Source of the DNA: Ignavibacteriota bacterium
Lineage (GTDB): Bacteria; Bacteroidota; Ignavibacteria; Tepidaquicellales; Tepidaquicellaceae
Assembly: GCA_026390735.1 (NCBI GenBank)
Contig: JAPLFJ010000057.1
Coordinates: forward strand, 1 to 49,750
DNA: 49,750 nucleotides
Direction of reading: 5' to 3'
The position numbers were made by a program, and so were the translations under genes. The notes below the pieces were generated by a model that was given only the letters and a program-made list of their open reading frames with translations, was not told the origin of the DNA and searched no databases. Shown here in pieces: positions 18,346-26,584 of the stretch; position 1 is the stretch's first letter; each line of letters starts with the position of its first letter.

Positions 18346-18389
18346 AATACATTAACCATAAACTAAACACTTAAAGGAAAGGCACCATC

Positions 18390-18641
18390 ATGGCGTGGAA
18401 CACTGAAGGACAAAATACGTCCGAACAAAAGACATTTATTAGTTGTAATGGAAACAAAACAGATGTAACAGGGCTATCAGGTCTTGGTTTAATTGAAAAA
18501 ATTAAATCAGTGGCCAGAGACAATAGCGTGAGTAAGTTTGATCTGTACGATGAGACAAACAGAAATTTAAGTCCATCGGATATTGAATCAGGAAACTTTA
18601 CCGGTTCAATCAATATCATCAGGTTTAACGCAGCGGCTTGA
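18390..18641 (+). CDS. Ubiquitin-like (beta-grasp) protein candidate
   Basis: 83 residues. After a ~12-residue polar tail comes a beta-grasp-like order: strands EQKTFISCNGNKTDVTGL, helix GLIEKIKSVARDN, strand KFDLYDETNRNL, and final strand SINIIRFNAAA. Size, order and the next three genes (E2-like, E1-like, JAB) make it the probable ubiquitin-like modifier. The C-terminus is Phe-Asn-Ala-Ala-Ala with no Gly-Gly, so activation would involve a terminal Ala, or processing, or a different chemistry. A strong terminator-like hairpin follows the gene, which would make it more abundant than the downstream enzymes. Fold assignment is by eye. Confidence 0.7.
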   Translation: MAWNTEGQNTSEQKTFISCNGNKTDVTGLSGLGLIEKIKSVARDNSVSKFDLYDETNRNLSPSDIESGNFTGSINIIRFNAAA

Positions 18642-18685
18642 TTTAGCTCTAATTCATAGTAAAGAACAAACTCCCTAAAACAATT

Positions 18686-18719
18686 GAGGATATCGAATTG
18701 AGCAGCGATATCCTCTTTT
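18686..18719 (+). terminator. Intra-operon terminator between Ubl and E2-like genes
   Basis: GAGGATATCG (18686-18695) pairs perfectly with CGATATCCTC (18706-18715), followed by TTTT. It is a strong rho-independent structure inside the operon. Partial read-through would yield excess Ubl relative to the enzymes. Confidence 0.85.
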
Positions 18720-18746
18720 ACATTTCAAAAACTTATCAATTAATAT

Positions 18747-19550
18747 ATGGAACACAAAGCACTAAACCCTCCTTTGAATCAATCATTTCTAAGGCGTTTA
18801 AATGAAGATAAAAAGGATGAATCAAAACTTACTCTTGCCGGTGATGCGCTTAAAAATGCTATTGCAAAGGAAGTTAAGTTCAAAGACTTGAATGACAGAC
18901 TTCAAGCATCCAGACAAGAGAAGGTATTGGTGAAAGAGGTCTATCTTGAATCAGAGCTTGATTTTGTAAGCTCGCTTCGGCAATTAAAAAGCGTGTTTAA
19001 GGAAGAACTGAAACAAGCCATCGAGAAAGTTAACGATTTATACCAAAACGAATTACTGAAGCTTCAGCAATTATATAGAAGCGAAGTAATAGGTGACAAG
19101 CTGTTAGAGATTGTGAAGACAATAAATGATGCGGGATGGTATTTGTTAATGAAAAACACCTCAGTTAATCTTTGTAAGTTTTATTCTCCTGCATATGAAG
19201 TAACAGAAGGTGTATCTGAGCACTCAGACATGGTAAAGGTATTTGAAGACCCTCCATGCTATCTTAAGGCTATCTACGTTAACATTCTACATACAAAGAT
19301 AACTTATGGAACGATTAATCTTTCAACTGAGGATGGGCAACATCCGAACTGTGAAAAAGCGAACTTTGGCGCGGCTTGTGCTGGTAGTTTACAGGACAGA
19401 CCTATTCCTTTGGATAATCCAGAACAATTACTTCAATTACTAAACGAAATTTCTAATACTTATCAACGGATTCATTTGGACAGTTCTTATTTTACGCCAT
19501 CCGGGACTGCAACAACAAGAAAGGACAATACATGGAAGACGGCTATGTAA
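18747..19550 (+). CDS. E2-like (UBC-fold) conjugating protein with N-terminal coiled coil
   Basis: 267 residues. Residues ~30-125 are helical and charged (RLQASRQEKVLVKEVYLESE, LKQAIEKVNDLYQNELLKL), probably a coiled coil. The C-terminal half carries a UBC-like signature: HPN at 199-201 followed ten residues later by Cys211 in NFGAACAGSL, comparable with the HPN...G-x-x-C-L active-site segment of E2 enzymes. The preceding strands (KAIYVNILHTKITYGTINLS) and a C-terminal helix (PEQLLQLLNEISNTYQ) fit the fold. It would accept the Ubl from the E1 encoded next, whose gene overlaps this one by 19 bp. The coiled coil is not part of a minimal E2 and may choose substrates. Confidence 0.7.
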   Translation: MEHKALNPPLNQSFLRRLNEDKKDESKLTLAGDALKNAIAKEVKFKDLNDRLQASRQEKVLVKEVYLESELDFVSSLRQLKSVFKEELKQAIEKVNDLYQNELLKLQQLYRSEVIGDKLLEIVKTINDAGWYLLMKNTSVNLCKFYSPAYEVTEGVSEHSDMVKVFEDPPCYLKAIYVNILHTKITYGTINLSTEDGQHPNCEKANFGAACAGSLQDRPIPLDNPEQLLQLLNEISNTYQRIHLDSSYFTPSGTATTRKDNTWKTAM

Positions 19551-20266
19551 TAACAAATGAAGATGAAATCAATCTAAGACAACAACATATCGTTTCTGAC
19601 TACTCTGAAAAGATTGCAATCGTAGTTGGTCTAGGAGGCATAGGAAGTTGGGTGGCTTTGGATTTAGCACTTATAGGAATTGGTACATTAATTCTATTCG
19701 ATGATGATAAAATCGAGTCTAGCAATTTGAACAGAACACTCTTTAAGTTATCTCAGGTAAGGGAATACAAAACCAAAGCTGTTAAACAGTTAATCTCTGA
19801 AAGACGTAAGAATATTCTCGTGATTACTAACGAAGAATTATTCCAAGCCGAAAGCCTGAAGAAATACAACGGTATAGATTACTTCTTCGATTGTTCGGAC
19901 ACCACGAGACTGAAAGATTCTCTCGCTGAGATTAAATCAAATATAGAATCTCCACTACCTGCACCAAAAGGTAAAACATCAATCGATGAAGAAGAAGTAG
20001 CTTTAAAATTTCCACTATACTGTAAATTAGGTTATGATGGATTTAACGCCACGATTTGTATGCACGACTTCACAACTGGTCAATGGGGCGAAGACTCAAG
20101 CTACACAGTAACTCCCAGCTTCTTTGGCACACCCCAAATTATTTCTGCCTTAGCAGTGATAGAACTACTGATGAAAAGGAAACATATATCAAGAACAGTT
20201 AACATGAACGTGAAGAAGATAATAAACCAGATAGAAGAATCACAAAATTTACTTAAACATAATTAA
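19532..20266 (+). CDS. E1-like ThiF-family adenylating enzyme
   Basis: 244 residues, about the size of a minimal ThiF/MoeB/E1 adenylation domain. Residues 28-39 (IAIVVGLGGIGS) form the nucleotide-binding Rossmann loop. FDDDKIESSNLNR (56-68) holds the acidic residues and the Asn-Arg pair needed for adenylation, and K80/K82 follow. DYFFDCSDTTRLKDSL is the next conserved segment. Cys residues in LYCKLGYDGFNATICM could carry the thioester. There is no CxxC zinc site and no separate Cys or Ub-fold domain. It overlaps the E2-like gene and lies five bases before the JAB gene. Predicted reaction: ATP-dependent activation of the Ubl C-terminus. Confidence 0.9.
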   Translation: MEDGYVITNEDEINLRQQHIVSDYSEKIAIVVGLGGIGSWVALDLALIGIGTLILFDDDKIESSNLNRTLFKLSQVREYKTKAVKQLISERRKNILVITNEELFQAESLKKYNGIDYFFDCSDTTRLKDSLAEIKSNIESPLPAPKGKTSIDEEEVALKFPLYCKLGYDGFNATICMHDFTTGQWGEDSSYTVTPSFFGTPQIISALAVIELLMKRKHISRTVNMNVKKIINQIEESQNLLKHN

Positions 20267-20271
20267 ATCTC

Positions 20272-21120
20272 ATGGACGACAAAAAAACAAATGGTCTTAC
20301 AAACCTAAATGACATCAAACCGGACTACAAGCCTGAGAAAACTAAGAAAGAAAAGCACGGGAAGTCTAAATCAGAAGTAATATATACAGAGAAAAGGGAA
20401 GCATGGGAAAGTGGGATAAAGGTTTTGGATAAGATGGATGTTATCATACCTGCGAAACTATTATTCGTTTTTGACAAGATTGCTGGTAAGGTTCACAATG
20501 ATGAGTTTTCTATCGTAACGAATATAAAAGAAAAGGACGATGCTACACTTATATTAAGTGAAGAGTATTACATCCCAAAACAAAAGGTAGCGAATACGTC
20601 TATCGAATACCTGCCAGATGAGTATTCATTTAATACAGTAATTCACCGACATCCGAATGGAATGAATAATTTCTCTTCTACTGATAGGAATTATATCAAT
20701 CAGAACTTTGAACTGTCTATCCTCTATACAAAGGAAGACGGATTTGTGAATGGTGTGTATAATTTAAAGCTCGACCATTACTTAGTCCAAATACCTGTAG
20801 AGATTTACATCGACTATGGACTTGAAGAGATTGATATAAGTAACATCGAACGGGAAACATTCCTATCAACATTCAACCGCGGAAAATCTGACAAGTGGCA
20901 TAACAAACGTGAAGGCAGTTTTGATATTTTCTCTGATTCACTCGACAAGTCGGAGTCTAAACTGTTTCCTGAAGAAACATTTGATTACTCAATGATGAGG
21001 GAAATGATGCTCGATGAGATTAATTCAGAGATACAGAACCTTGAGCACCGTGTTACAAATATAGAAGACAGTATGTTCCATGGAAGTTATTCTTTAGTAC
21101 CAGGTGAGAATCAATTTTGA
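20272..21120 (+). CDS. JAB/JAMM metalloprotease (deubiquitinase-like)
   Basis: 282 residues. The JAMM zinc site is complete: Glu78 in NDEFSIV, H125-x-H127-P in VIHRHPNG, and S135-x-x-D138 in NFSSTDRNY. The N-terminal ~40 residues are Lys-rich and probably disordered; the C-terminal ~100 (ESKLFPEETFDYSMMREMML, IQNLEHRVTNIEDSM) are helical and may bind partners. Family members cut isopeptide bonds or trim Ubl precursors, and in bacteria they are encoded with E1/E2/Ubl genes. Here it probably processes the Ubl or removes it from targets. Confidence 0.88.
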   Translation: MDDKKTNGLTNLNDIKPDYKPEKTKKEKHGKSKSEVIYTEKREAWESGIKVLDKMDVIIPAKLLFVFDKIAGKVHNDEFSIVTNIKEKDDATLILSEEYYIPKQKVANTSIEYLPDEYSFNTVIHRHPNGMNNFSSTDRNYINQNFELSILYTKEDGFVNGVYNLKLDHYLVQIPVEIYIDYGLEEIDISNIERETFLSTFNRGKSDKWHNKREGSFDIFSDSLDKSESKLFPEETFDYSMMREMMLDEINSEIQNLEHRVTNIEDSMFHGSYSLVPGENQF

Positions 21121-21166
21121 TTCTTACATATATATTATACCTCCAAAACTTAAACCACACACGATT

Positions 21167-21349
21167 ATGAAGAAACCAATATTTACCAAGGACAATGTTT
21201 TGATGATGTTCGAATTAGGTCTTGTTGTTTTAAAATCAATGAAAGACATTTATGAAACTAAAACAGAAGAAAGGATTTTAATAAAAGATGATAATACCCT
21301 CGAAGATAACAATCGAAGTAGCAAAGAAAATCCTGATACTCATAATTGA
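21167..21349 (+). CDS. Small hypothetical protein ending the ubiquitin-like operon
   Basis: 60 residues from the ATG at 21167 (MKKPIFTKDNVLMMFELG); an upstream in-frame start would overlap the JAB gene. It has one helical amphipathic stretch (VLMMFELGLVVLKSMKDIYE) and a charged C-terminus. No family is recognised. It lies 46 bp after the JAB gene and before a terminator, so it is probably co-transcribed. Confidence 0.5.
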   Translation: MKKPIFTKDNVLMMFELGLVVLKSMKDIYETKTEERILIKDDNTLEDNNRSSKENPDTHN

Positions 21350-21393
21350 AATTTTAATTATAGACAGGTTGAGCAAACGGAAGTAACACAAGA

Positions 21394-21424
21394 AGGCGGC
21401 ATTCATCCACAAATGCCGTCTTTG
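21394..21424 (+). terminator. Terminator of the ubiquitin-like operon
   Basis: GGCGGCATT (21395-21403) pairs with AATGCCGTC (21412-21420), followed by TTTG. It closes the operon. Confidence 0.75.
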
Positions 21425-21578
21425 TTATTTTGAGTAAAATAAACGCTCATAATAAAGATATGTTGATTTTAAGCAATTTTCGAACGGCTCCCCGGCTCCC
21501 CATAGTAATATTTCAAAACGGAGTATTTGATACAGTCCGTTTAAACTAACCACTTTATAAATTTAACAGTTAACAAAA

Positions 21579-21656
21579 ATGAAGCTATTTACGAAAGCAA
21601 TCGAGGCCAAACCAAACACCCCAGGGGGAGACGTTGAACCGTTTGACGTAGGGTAG
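21579..21656 (+). pseudogene. Short remnant resembling the start of a DUF2958-type gene
   Basis: A 25-codon frame starting MKLFTKAIEAKPN and ending VEPFDVG. The first nine residues resemble the N-terminus of DUF2958 proteins found on mobile elements, but the rest is missing. A hairpin (AAACGGA / TCCGTTT, about 21516-21542) precedes it. I see nothing else in 21350-21684. Confidence 0.35.
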
Positions 21657-21684
21657 GAAACTTTTTTAAGTCAGAGTTAGAATA

Positions 21685-23175
21685 TTACGTTGGTGTGTTG
21701 CCAAATTTTATTTCTATTTCGTTGTCGTTTACTATGTTATCAATGGTTTGGTTTAAGATTTCTTTTAGCTGTTTGGCTGTTTTATCCAACTCGTAAATTC
21801 CTGCTTGTTGGTTATATTCGTTGTCTTTGTCTAAAAAATTGTTTAATGTAAATGTGTCGGTTTTGTATTCAATTTCCACATTGTGGTAAAGTTTAGCAAT
21901 TTCGTTTTTTTTAGTTATGTCAAACTTTGGAAATGGTATAATTTCCCAATATTTCTGTGCCAAACTACCACCATTTCCACCAACTGCATAAAGGTCAATT
22001 AAACCTTTGCTTCGCAAATAATCTAAACAACATTTAACAAAAATTGCTTTGTTTACGTCATGCTCTTTTTGTTGAATTGTAATTCCGTGAATGTTTGTAA
22101 TTACCCTGTCTTGCTCTTCAATTATTACAATTGAACGACCTTTTTCAAATCCCTCAGCACCAAAAATCAAATCGCCTTTTTTTAAAGTCTTCAAATTGTT
22201 TTGATTCCCTAAATATTCTATTTTATCAACAGTACCATATTTAGATAAAAAATTTGGCATCATTAAAGTATAAAAACAAGGGTATTTCTTTATTGAGTAA
22301 ACACTTTTGCCAATATTTGAAACTTGTAAATTTTGTCCTCTTGAAAGGTCAAAACCTAAATCAGTAATTGTTAGATAACCATTTTTGTAATTTTTAATTT
22401 TAAAAACTATATTTTTAAAATGTTTTCTATAAAGATTCGTATCTAACCTTCCAACTTCACTAATTTCGCTAATCCTTGGTAGTTCAAAAGTAAAATCAAT
22501 GGGTTTTTGATTGTCTAATAATTCAGCTTCAATAGATTTCAAAATTGCTTCATGCCGTTTTTTTATTATCGCGATTTTATTCAAATATGCTCTAACTAAT
22601 ATGGTTACATAAGGTATTATTTTATCATCTTTAGGTATTGGAATTAAGATATGATTCATAGCTGCCTTATCCAATCTAGGATACATACCTCTATTTTGGA
22701 ATCCTAATATTTGCTCAATAAAGTAATTAGTTCTTAAAACGGCAAATAAATATTCTTTTGTAATTTTGCTATTCACTTCTCTAATTAATAATATCGCAGG
22801 TGAGCAACAATGATTATCATTATTATCATGGACAAATCCAACACCTCCTCTATAAGTTCTTACAGTAGAAATAAGAATATCATTTTGTTTTAATTCCTTT
22901 GGGTTTTCAGAGGGTAAGTCTAAACCATAAAAAGTTTTCGAGTTAACACTACCATCAGAAACATTTATATCTCCTATTTCAGAATAGTGATATTTCGATT
23001 TTATATTTATTTTCAGTTTTTTTATACTTACAGAACACAAGCTTGACAGTGTTTCAAAATTTATTCTTTTATTGGGTAAAAATCTTGAATATTTAGAAGG
23101 AGCAAGACAATAATCGTTTTCAATGCACTCTTGCAGTGTAATTTGATTGGGGACTTTTATGTATTGATATTCCAT
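21685..23175 (-). CDS. Type I restriction-modification specificity-like subunit (HsdS family)
   Basis: 496 residues, slightly longer than a usual HsdS. Two target-recognition-like halves are visible. The first (residues ~50-200) has QNDILISTVRTYRGGVGFV and the end FQNRGMYPRLDKAAMNHILIPIP; the second (~240-440) has LKKGDLIFGAEGFEKGRSIV and GGNGGSLAQKYWEIIPFP. Each ends in the typical I-P-I/F-P helix entry, followed by helical conserved regions. The start codon lies two bases after the methylase stop, so the two are translationally linked. It would select the DNA sequence modified by the methylase. Confidence 0.85.
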   Translation of the reverse strand: MEYQYIKVPNQITLQECIENDYCLAPSKYSRFLPNKRINFETLSSLCSVSIKKLKINIKSKYHYSEIGDINVSDGSVNSKTFYGLDLPSENPKELKQNDILISTVRTYRGGVGFVHDNNDNHCCSPAILLIREVNSKITKEYLFAVLRTNYFIEQILGFQNRGMYPRLDKAAMNHILIPIPKDDKIIPYVTILVRAYLNKIAIIKKRHEAILKSIEAELLDNQKPIDFTFELPRISEISEVGRLDTNLYRKHFKNIVFKIKNYKNGYLTITDLGFDLSRGQNLQVSNIGKSVYSIKKYPCFYTLMMPNFLSKYGTVDKIEYLGNQNNLKTLKKGDLIFGAEGFEKGRSIVIIEEQDRVITNIHGITIQQKEHDVNKAIFVKCCLDYLRSKGLIDLYAVGGNGGSLAQKYWEIIPFPKFDITKKNEIAKLYHNVEIEYKTDTFTLNNFLDKDNEYNQQAGIYELDKTAKQLKEILNQTIDNIVNDNEIEIKFGNTPT

Positions 23176-23177
23176 GA

Positions 23178-24776
23178 TTATTTTGCTTTTACAAATATTT
23201 CCTGTAATGTTTTTTCTTGCCTATTGCACCATTGTTTAAAATCAATTATGGTTTCTGTAAATTCTTCATCAAGTAAGGCACGACCATCTTTATCAATTTC
23301 TATTTCGAAGTTTGAATAATTTATTTTATAATTAGGTGAAAAGAATTTTACTTTTTTACTTGTTTTAACATCATAACCAATTTTCTGAATATCTTTTGAA
23401 AAGATTTCATAATTCTGTGCTTTTACCTGTATTAACTCTTTAACAGTTGGTTTATAGGCAACAATGATTGTAGTAGTAACACCGGTTTCAGCAAATACAT
23501 TGGCTGGTAAATCAAAAATAGCAACAATACGCATTTTATCCATTAGCCACTTTCGTGCTATTTTATGTGTGTCAATACTTGCAATTGAATTAGAAAGAAC
23601 AATGCCAATTCTTCCATTTTCTTTTAAAATTCGGTAAGCATTTTCAAGAAATACGACACCTAAATCTATTTTAGAAGGGGATTTATCTTTTCTTTTTTTC
23701 GGTTTTTCATTTTCTTCTAAATCTTCATTTTTCCCATACAAATGCCAAAGTTCATAACATTTAATCAATTCAAGGTCTTTATCGTCTTTGGGTACAAATG
23801 CCCTATCTTCTCCAAAAGGTGGATTTGTAAGAACAACATCAAACTTTTTTAATTTTATTTCATCAGGACGATTATCCCAATTTCCTTTTTGGTTCATAGA
23901 TGGTACAAGTTCTAAAACGTCACCTTTGTGATCAAATTTTGAGAGCAAAGAACCATATCCCGCTTTTGATTTAATTTTGGCATTTCCATCTCCATTCAAC
24001 AACATATTTAATGTTGCAAGCATTACCATTGTTTCATCTATATCCATTCCAAAGATATTGTTATCGTCTAATTTACTGTTTGAGTTAACATATGATACAG
24101 AAAGAAAATCAGCAATTCCAACAGTAGGGTCAACAACTGATTCACCATTTCTTGGGTTTACTATACTTACTAAAAAGTCTATTAATGGTAAAGGTGTGAC
24201 AAATTGGGCATTTTTATCTTTTGAAAAAGGTGGAGCAAATTTGTAAAATACTAATTGGTAAAGATCTGTTTTGTGTGAACGAACAAAAGAATAATCTTGA
24301 AATTGATATACAACTTCGATTAAAACTTTAATATGATTTTCATTTTTAGGATTTAAGGGATTATCTTTTAAAATTCTAAAATATTCACCAGTCGCTTCAA
24401 TTCGTAATTCTTCTATTCTTTTAATGAACCCTTGTAAACCTTTATCTGAAAGATATTTATAATTCTTCTCTTCTTCTGTTATATAAAAATCTAGAAATCT
24501 TTTTGCAATTTTTTCATTTCTTTTTTCGTCATATATTTTTAGTGAAAGAATTTGAATAAGTATTTTAAAACCTTCTTGATCTACTTTTCCAACTTTGTCC
24601 ATTGTACGTAAAATACTACTCATTGCATCATTTACCTGCGTTGAATGAATACCCGAAATAATATCTAATTCCTTAATTCCTCTTTTTGAACGGTCAACGG
24701 TTTTGGCTTCTGTCCATTCTAAAATATCATCAAAACTTGGAATATTTATGTAAGGGTCGGGCAAGTGTAAAGCCAA
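23178..24776 (-). CDS. N6-adenine DNA methylase (HsdM-like), 3' part of a split gene
   Basis: 532 residues from a TTG at 24776 (MALHLPDPYINIPSF). The catalytic domain has motif I VVDPTVGIADFLS in place of the usual DPxCGTGxFL, and motif IV LTNPPFGED (NPPF). The N-terminal helical region (residues ~1-170) matches the HsdM type. The frame remains open upstream through SKSKEL and TKGED to a 91-bp palindromic element. Removal of the element fuses it to the preceding frame (24886-25437), giving a ~722-residue protein with an HsdR_N-like N-terminal domain. The methylase domain may still be made alone from the TTG, which would leave modification active. Confidence 0.87.
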   Translation of the reverse strand: MALHLPDPYINIPSFDDILEWTEAKTVDRSKRGIKELDIISGIHSTQVNDAMSSILRTMDKVGKVDQEGFKILIQILSLKIYDEKRNEKIAKRFLDFYITEEEKNYKYLSDKGLQGFIKRIEELRIEATGEYFRILKDNPLNPKNENHIKVLIEVVYQFQDYSFVRSHKTDLYQLVFYKFAPPFSKDKNAQFVTPLPLIDFLVSIVNPRNGESVVDPTVGIADFLSVSYVNSNSKLDDNNIFGMDIDETMVMLATLNMLLNGDGNAKIKSKAGYGSLLSKFDHKGDVLELVPSMNQKGNWDNRPDEIKLKKFDVVLTNPPFGEDRAFVPKDDKDLELIKCYELWHLYGKNEDLEENEKPKKRKDKSPSKIDLGVVFLENAYRILKENGRIGIVLSNSIASIDTHKIARKWLMDKMRIVAIFDLPANVFAETGVTTTIIVAYKPTVKELIQVKAQNYEIFSKDIQKIGYDVKTSKKVKFFSPNYKINYSNFEIEIDKDGRALLDEEFTETIIDFKQWCNRQEKTLQEIFVKAK

Positions 24777-24807
24777 TTCTTTGGATTTACTGTCTTCCCC
24801 TTTTGTA

Positions 24808-24898
24808 ATGAAACTCCCCGCCGCAAGCAGCGGGGTATCTATTTATTATATTTGTAAAAACCTTTCGCCGCAAGCGGCGGGGAATTTACCCTAAGAGA
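24808..24898 (+). mobile_element. 91-bp GC-hairpin element, copy 2
   Basis: Identical to 6660-6750 (98 bp shared with flanking bases, 24807-24904), same + strand orientation, but here antisense to the gene it splits. Deleting exactly 91 bp joins GTA to TTAAAT and restores ...GAA-TTT-AAT-ACA-AAA-GGG-GAA... on the minus strand. Confidence 0.88.
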
Positions 24899-25437
24899 TT
24901 AAATTCTTCGCTGTATCGTAAAAACTTGGTGTTGTGTTTACGGAATAAATATAGCCGTTCTGTGTCGTATAAAACTGCTAAACAAAATGGTCTTCTACTT
25001 TCATTTAGATAAGCTTTGAGTTGTTTATCCCAAACATCAGAAATGTTTTTATTGTCTTCCTTTTTGAACTCTAACGAAACAATTAAATGTTCCCTTAACC
25101 ATTCTAAACTTTCGTTGTTCCCGTTTATGTGGTAATCTTTGTACTTGTCAAACCAATTAATATCATCAAAAATTGCACCGTCAAGTTTTAAAGGGGCAGC
25201 AGACTTATTTCCTTTTGGGAATTGAACTTCAGTTCCAATGTAGTCCTTTGTATAAAGACCTGATTGAATGATAGCGTATAAAAACTGCCACTTAAAATAT
25301 TGCTCATTTTTATTTCCGTTTTTCTTTTTGAAATTAGTCTTTTTGCCATATGTCAAATGTTCTTGAATGAAACAATCAAACTCAGTTACATTTTCGTATT
25401 TTCTGTCAAATTCCTGTTTTGCTTCAGTAAATGTCAT
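24886..25437 (-). pseudogene. N-terminal HsdR_N-like part of the split methylase gene
   Basis: 183 codons; the last four codons and the stop come partly from the 91-bp element. IGTEVQFPKGNKSAAPLKLDGAIFDD, LIVSLEFKKED and AVLYDTERLYLFRK show a PD-(D/E)xK-like arrangement (D of LKLDGAIF, E-x-K of LEFKKE), as in the type I HSDR_N domain that is often fused to such methylases. In the intact gene this domain would precede the methylase. As it stands it encodes a free N-terminal domain. Whether the nuclease-like core is active or only structural is unclear. Confidence 0.75.
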
Positions 25438-25501
25438 ATTTGATTCTTTATTTAGAAATCACTTTCAATAATACTCAATTAATTATCCATCCAATAATAA
25501 G

Positions 25502-26368
25502 TTATATCTTAATATCTTTTATAAAATATTCGAGGTTTACTATATTTTCTTTAACTTCATTTGCATTCAATACTTCACCTAATTTCGAATGTGCGAATTT
25601 TTGAATTTTCTTATGTGAGTTACTATATGAATGGATTTTATCTTCCGCAATTGGATCTAATGGTTCTTGGTCTTTAAACAAAAGATATCTATATTTTTGA
25701 TACCATGAAACATTATCGTGTGCTTCAGCAACAATTATATACCAAGGCTGTTTTTTTAAATCATCAACATTAGTAATATTTCTGATAAGTTTTTCAAGTA
25801 ATTCTCGGAAAATATGACATGCGTTTCTTAATCCTTCCGATGATGCCGAATAATATTGTTCCCAACAAGACTCAATTATTCCTTTGTAGTCAGATGAAAT
25901 GATTTCTAATTTAATATTTACTTCATCTCTTATGTTATCATCATTAATATACTTAGGGATACCAATTTCATAATCGTCAAATACATTAATGTGATGTTCT
26001 ACATTTATATCATACATAGAGCCAGAAATAGAAACAGTTGACAGCATAGCACTTGTTGAATCACTTATTAGGTTATCCTTAATAGATGAAGCCGACAACT
26101 TTAATTTTCCTAATTCTGATGATACTTTTATTGAGTTTTCATAAGCCCTATTTAGCCAATTAGACGCCATATCAAGTGAGGGGACTATTATAGGGAAATC
26201 AGTTGAAGCTCTAATTATCTTTGAATTATTATTCAAGAAATAATCAGTGATTTGTATACTTAGATCGATTTCCTTATTAATCCGGATACTGTCTTTTTGT
26301 GCAATATTATTACCTTCTTTTATACGAAGTAAAATCTTTTTGTATTCCTCAAGTTTGTCTATTTCCAT
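25502..26368 (-). CDS. Protein of unknown function in the defence block (288 aa)
   Basis: The product starts MEIDKLEEYKKILL and is mainly helical at both ends. The C-terminal third (SSEGLRNACHIFRELLEKLI, NVSWYQKYRYLLF, HKKIQKFAHSKLGEV) resembles the helical region of predicted pPIWI-associating or abortive-infection-type nuclease proteins, but this is a weak visual match and no catalytic motif is certain. It lies 64 bp upstream of the methylase unit in the same direction, so it may be the effector or accessory of that system, which has no restriction (HsdR) helicase subunit. Confidence 0.55.
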   Translation of the reverse strand: MEIDKLEEYKKILLRIKEGNNIAQKDSIRINKEIDLSIQITDYFLNNNSKIIRASTDFPIIVPSLDMASNWLNRAYENSIKVSSELGKLKLSASSIKDNLISDSTSAMLSTVSISGSMYDINVEHHINVFDDYEIGIPKYINDDNIRDEVNIKLEIISSDYKGIIESCWEQYYSASSEGLRNACHIFRELLEKLIRNITNVDDLKKQPWYIIVAEAHDNVSWYQKYRYLLFKDQEPLDPIAEDKIHSYSNSHKKIQKFAHSKLGEVLNANEVKENIVNLEYFIKDIKI

Positions 26369-26584
26369 ATATTAAAATTAATTTATCAATTGAAAAAATA
26401 GCACAATAAATATTAATTTAGTATCCTATAAAATTATAACTAAGAAATATATTTTTATATTAGTGCTACCTCACCCTCTCAATACTGCATCTCCTTGTAG
26501 TTTGATGCCATACCTCTTTGTCTGTGAATGAAAAATCAAGTCCACCAACTCATTATAAGTGTATATGCTTTCTAGATTACTTAT

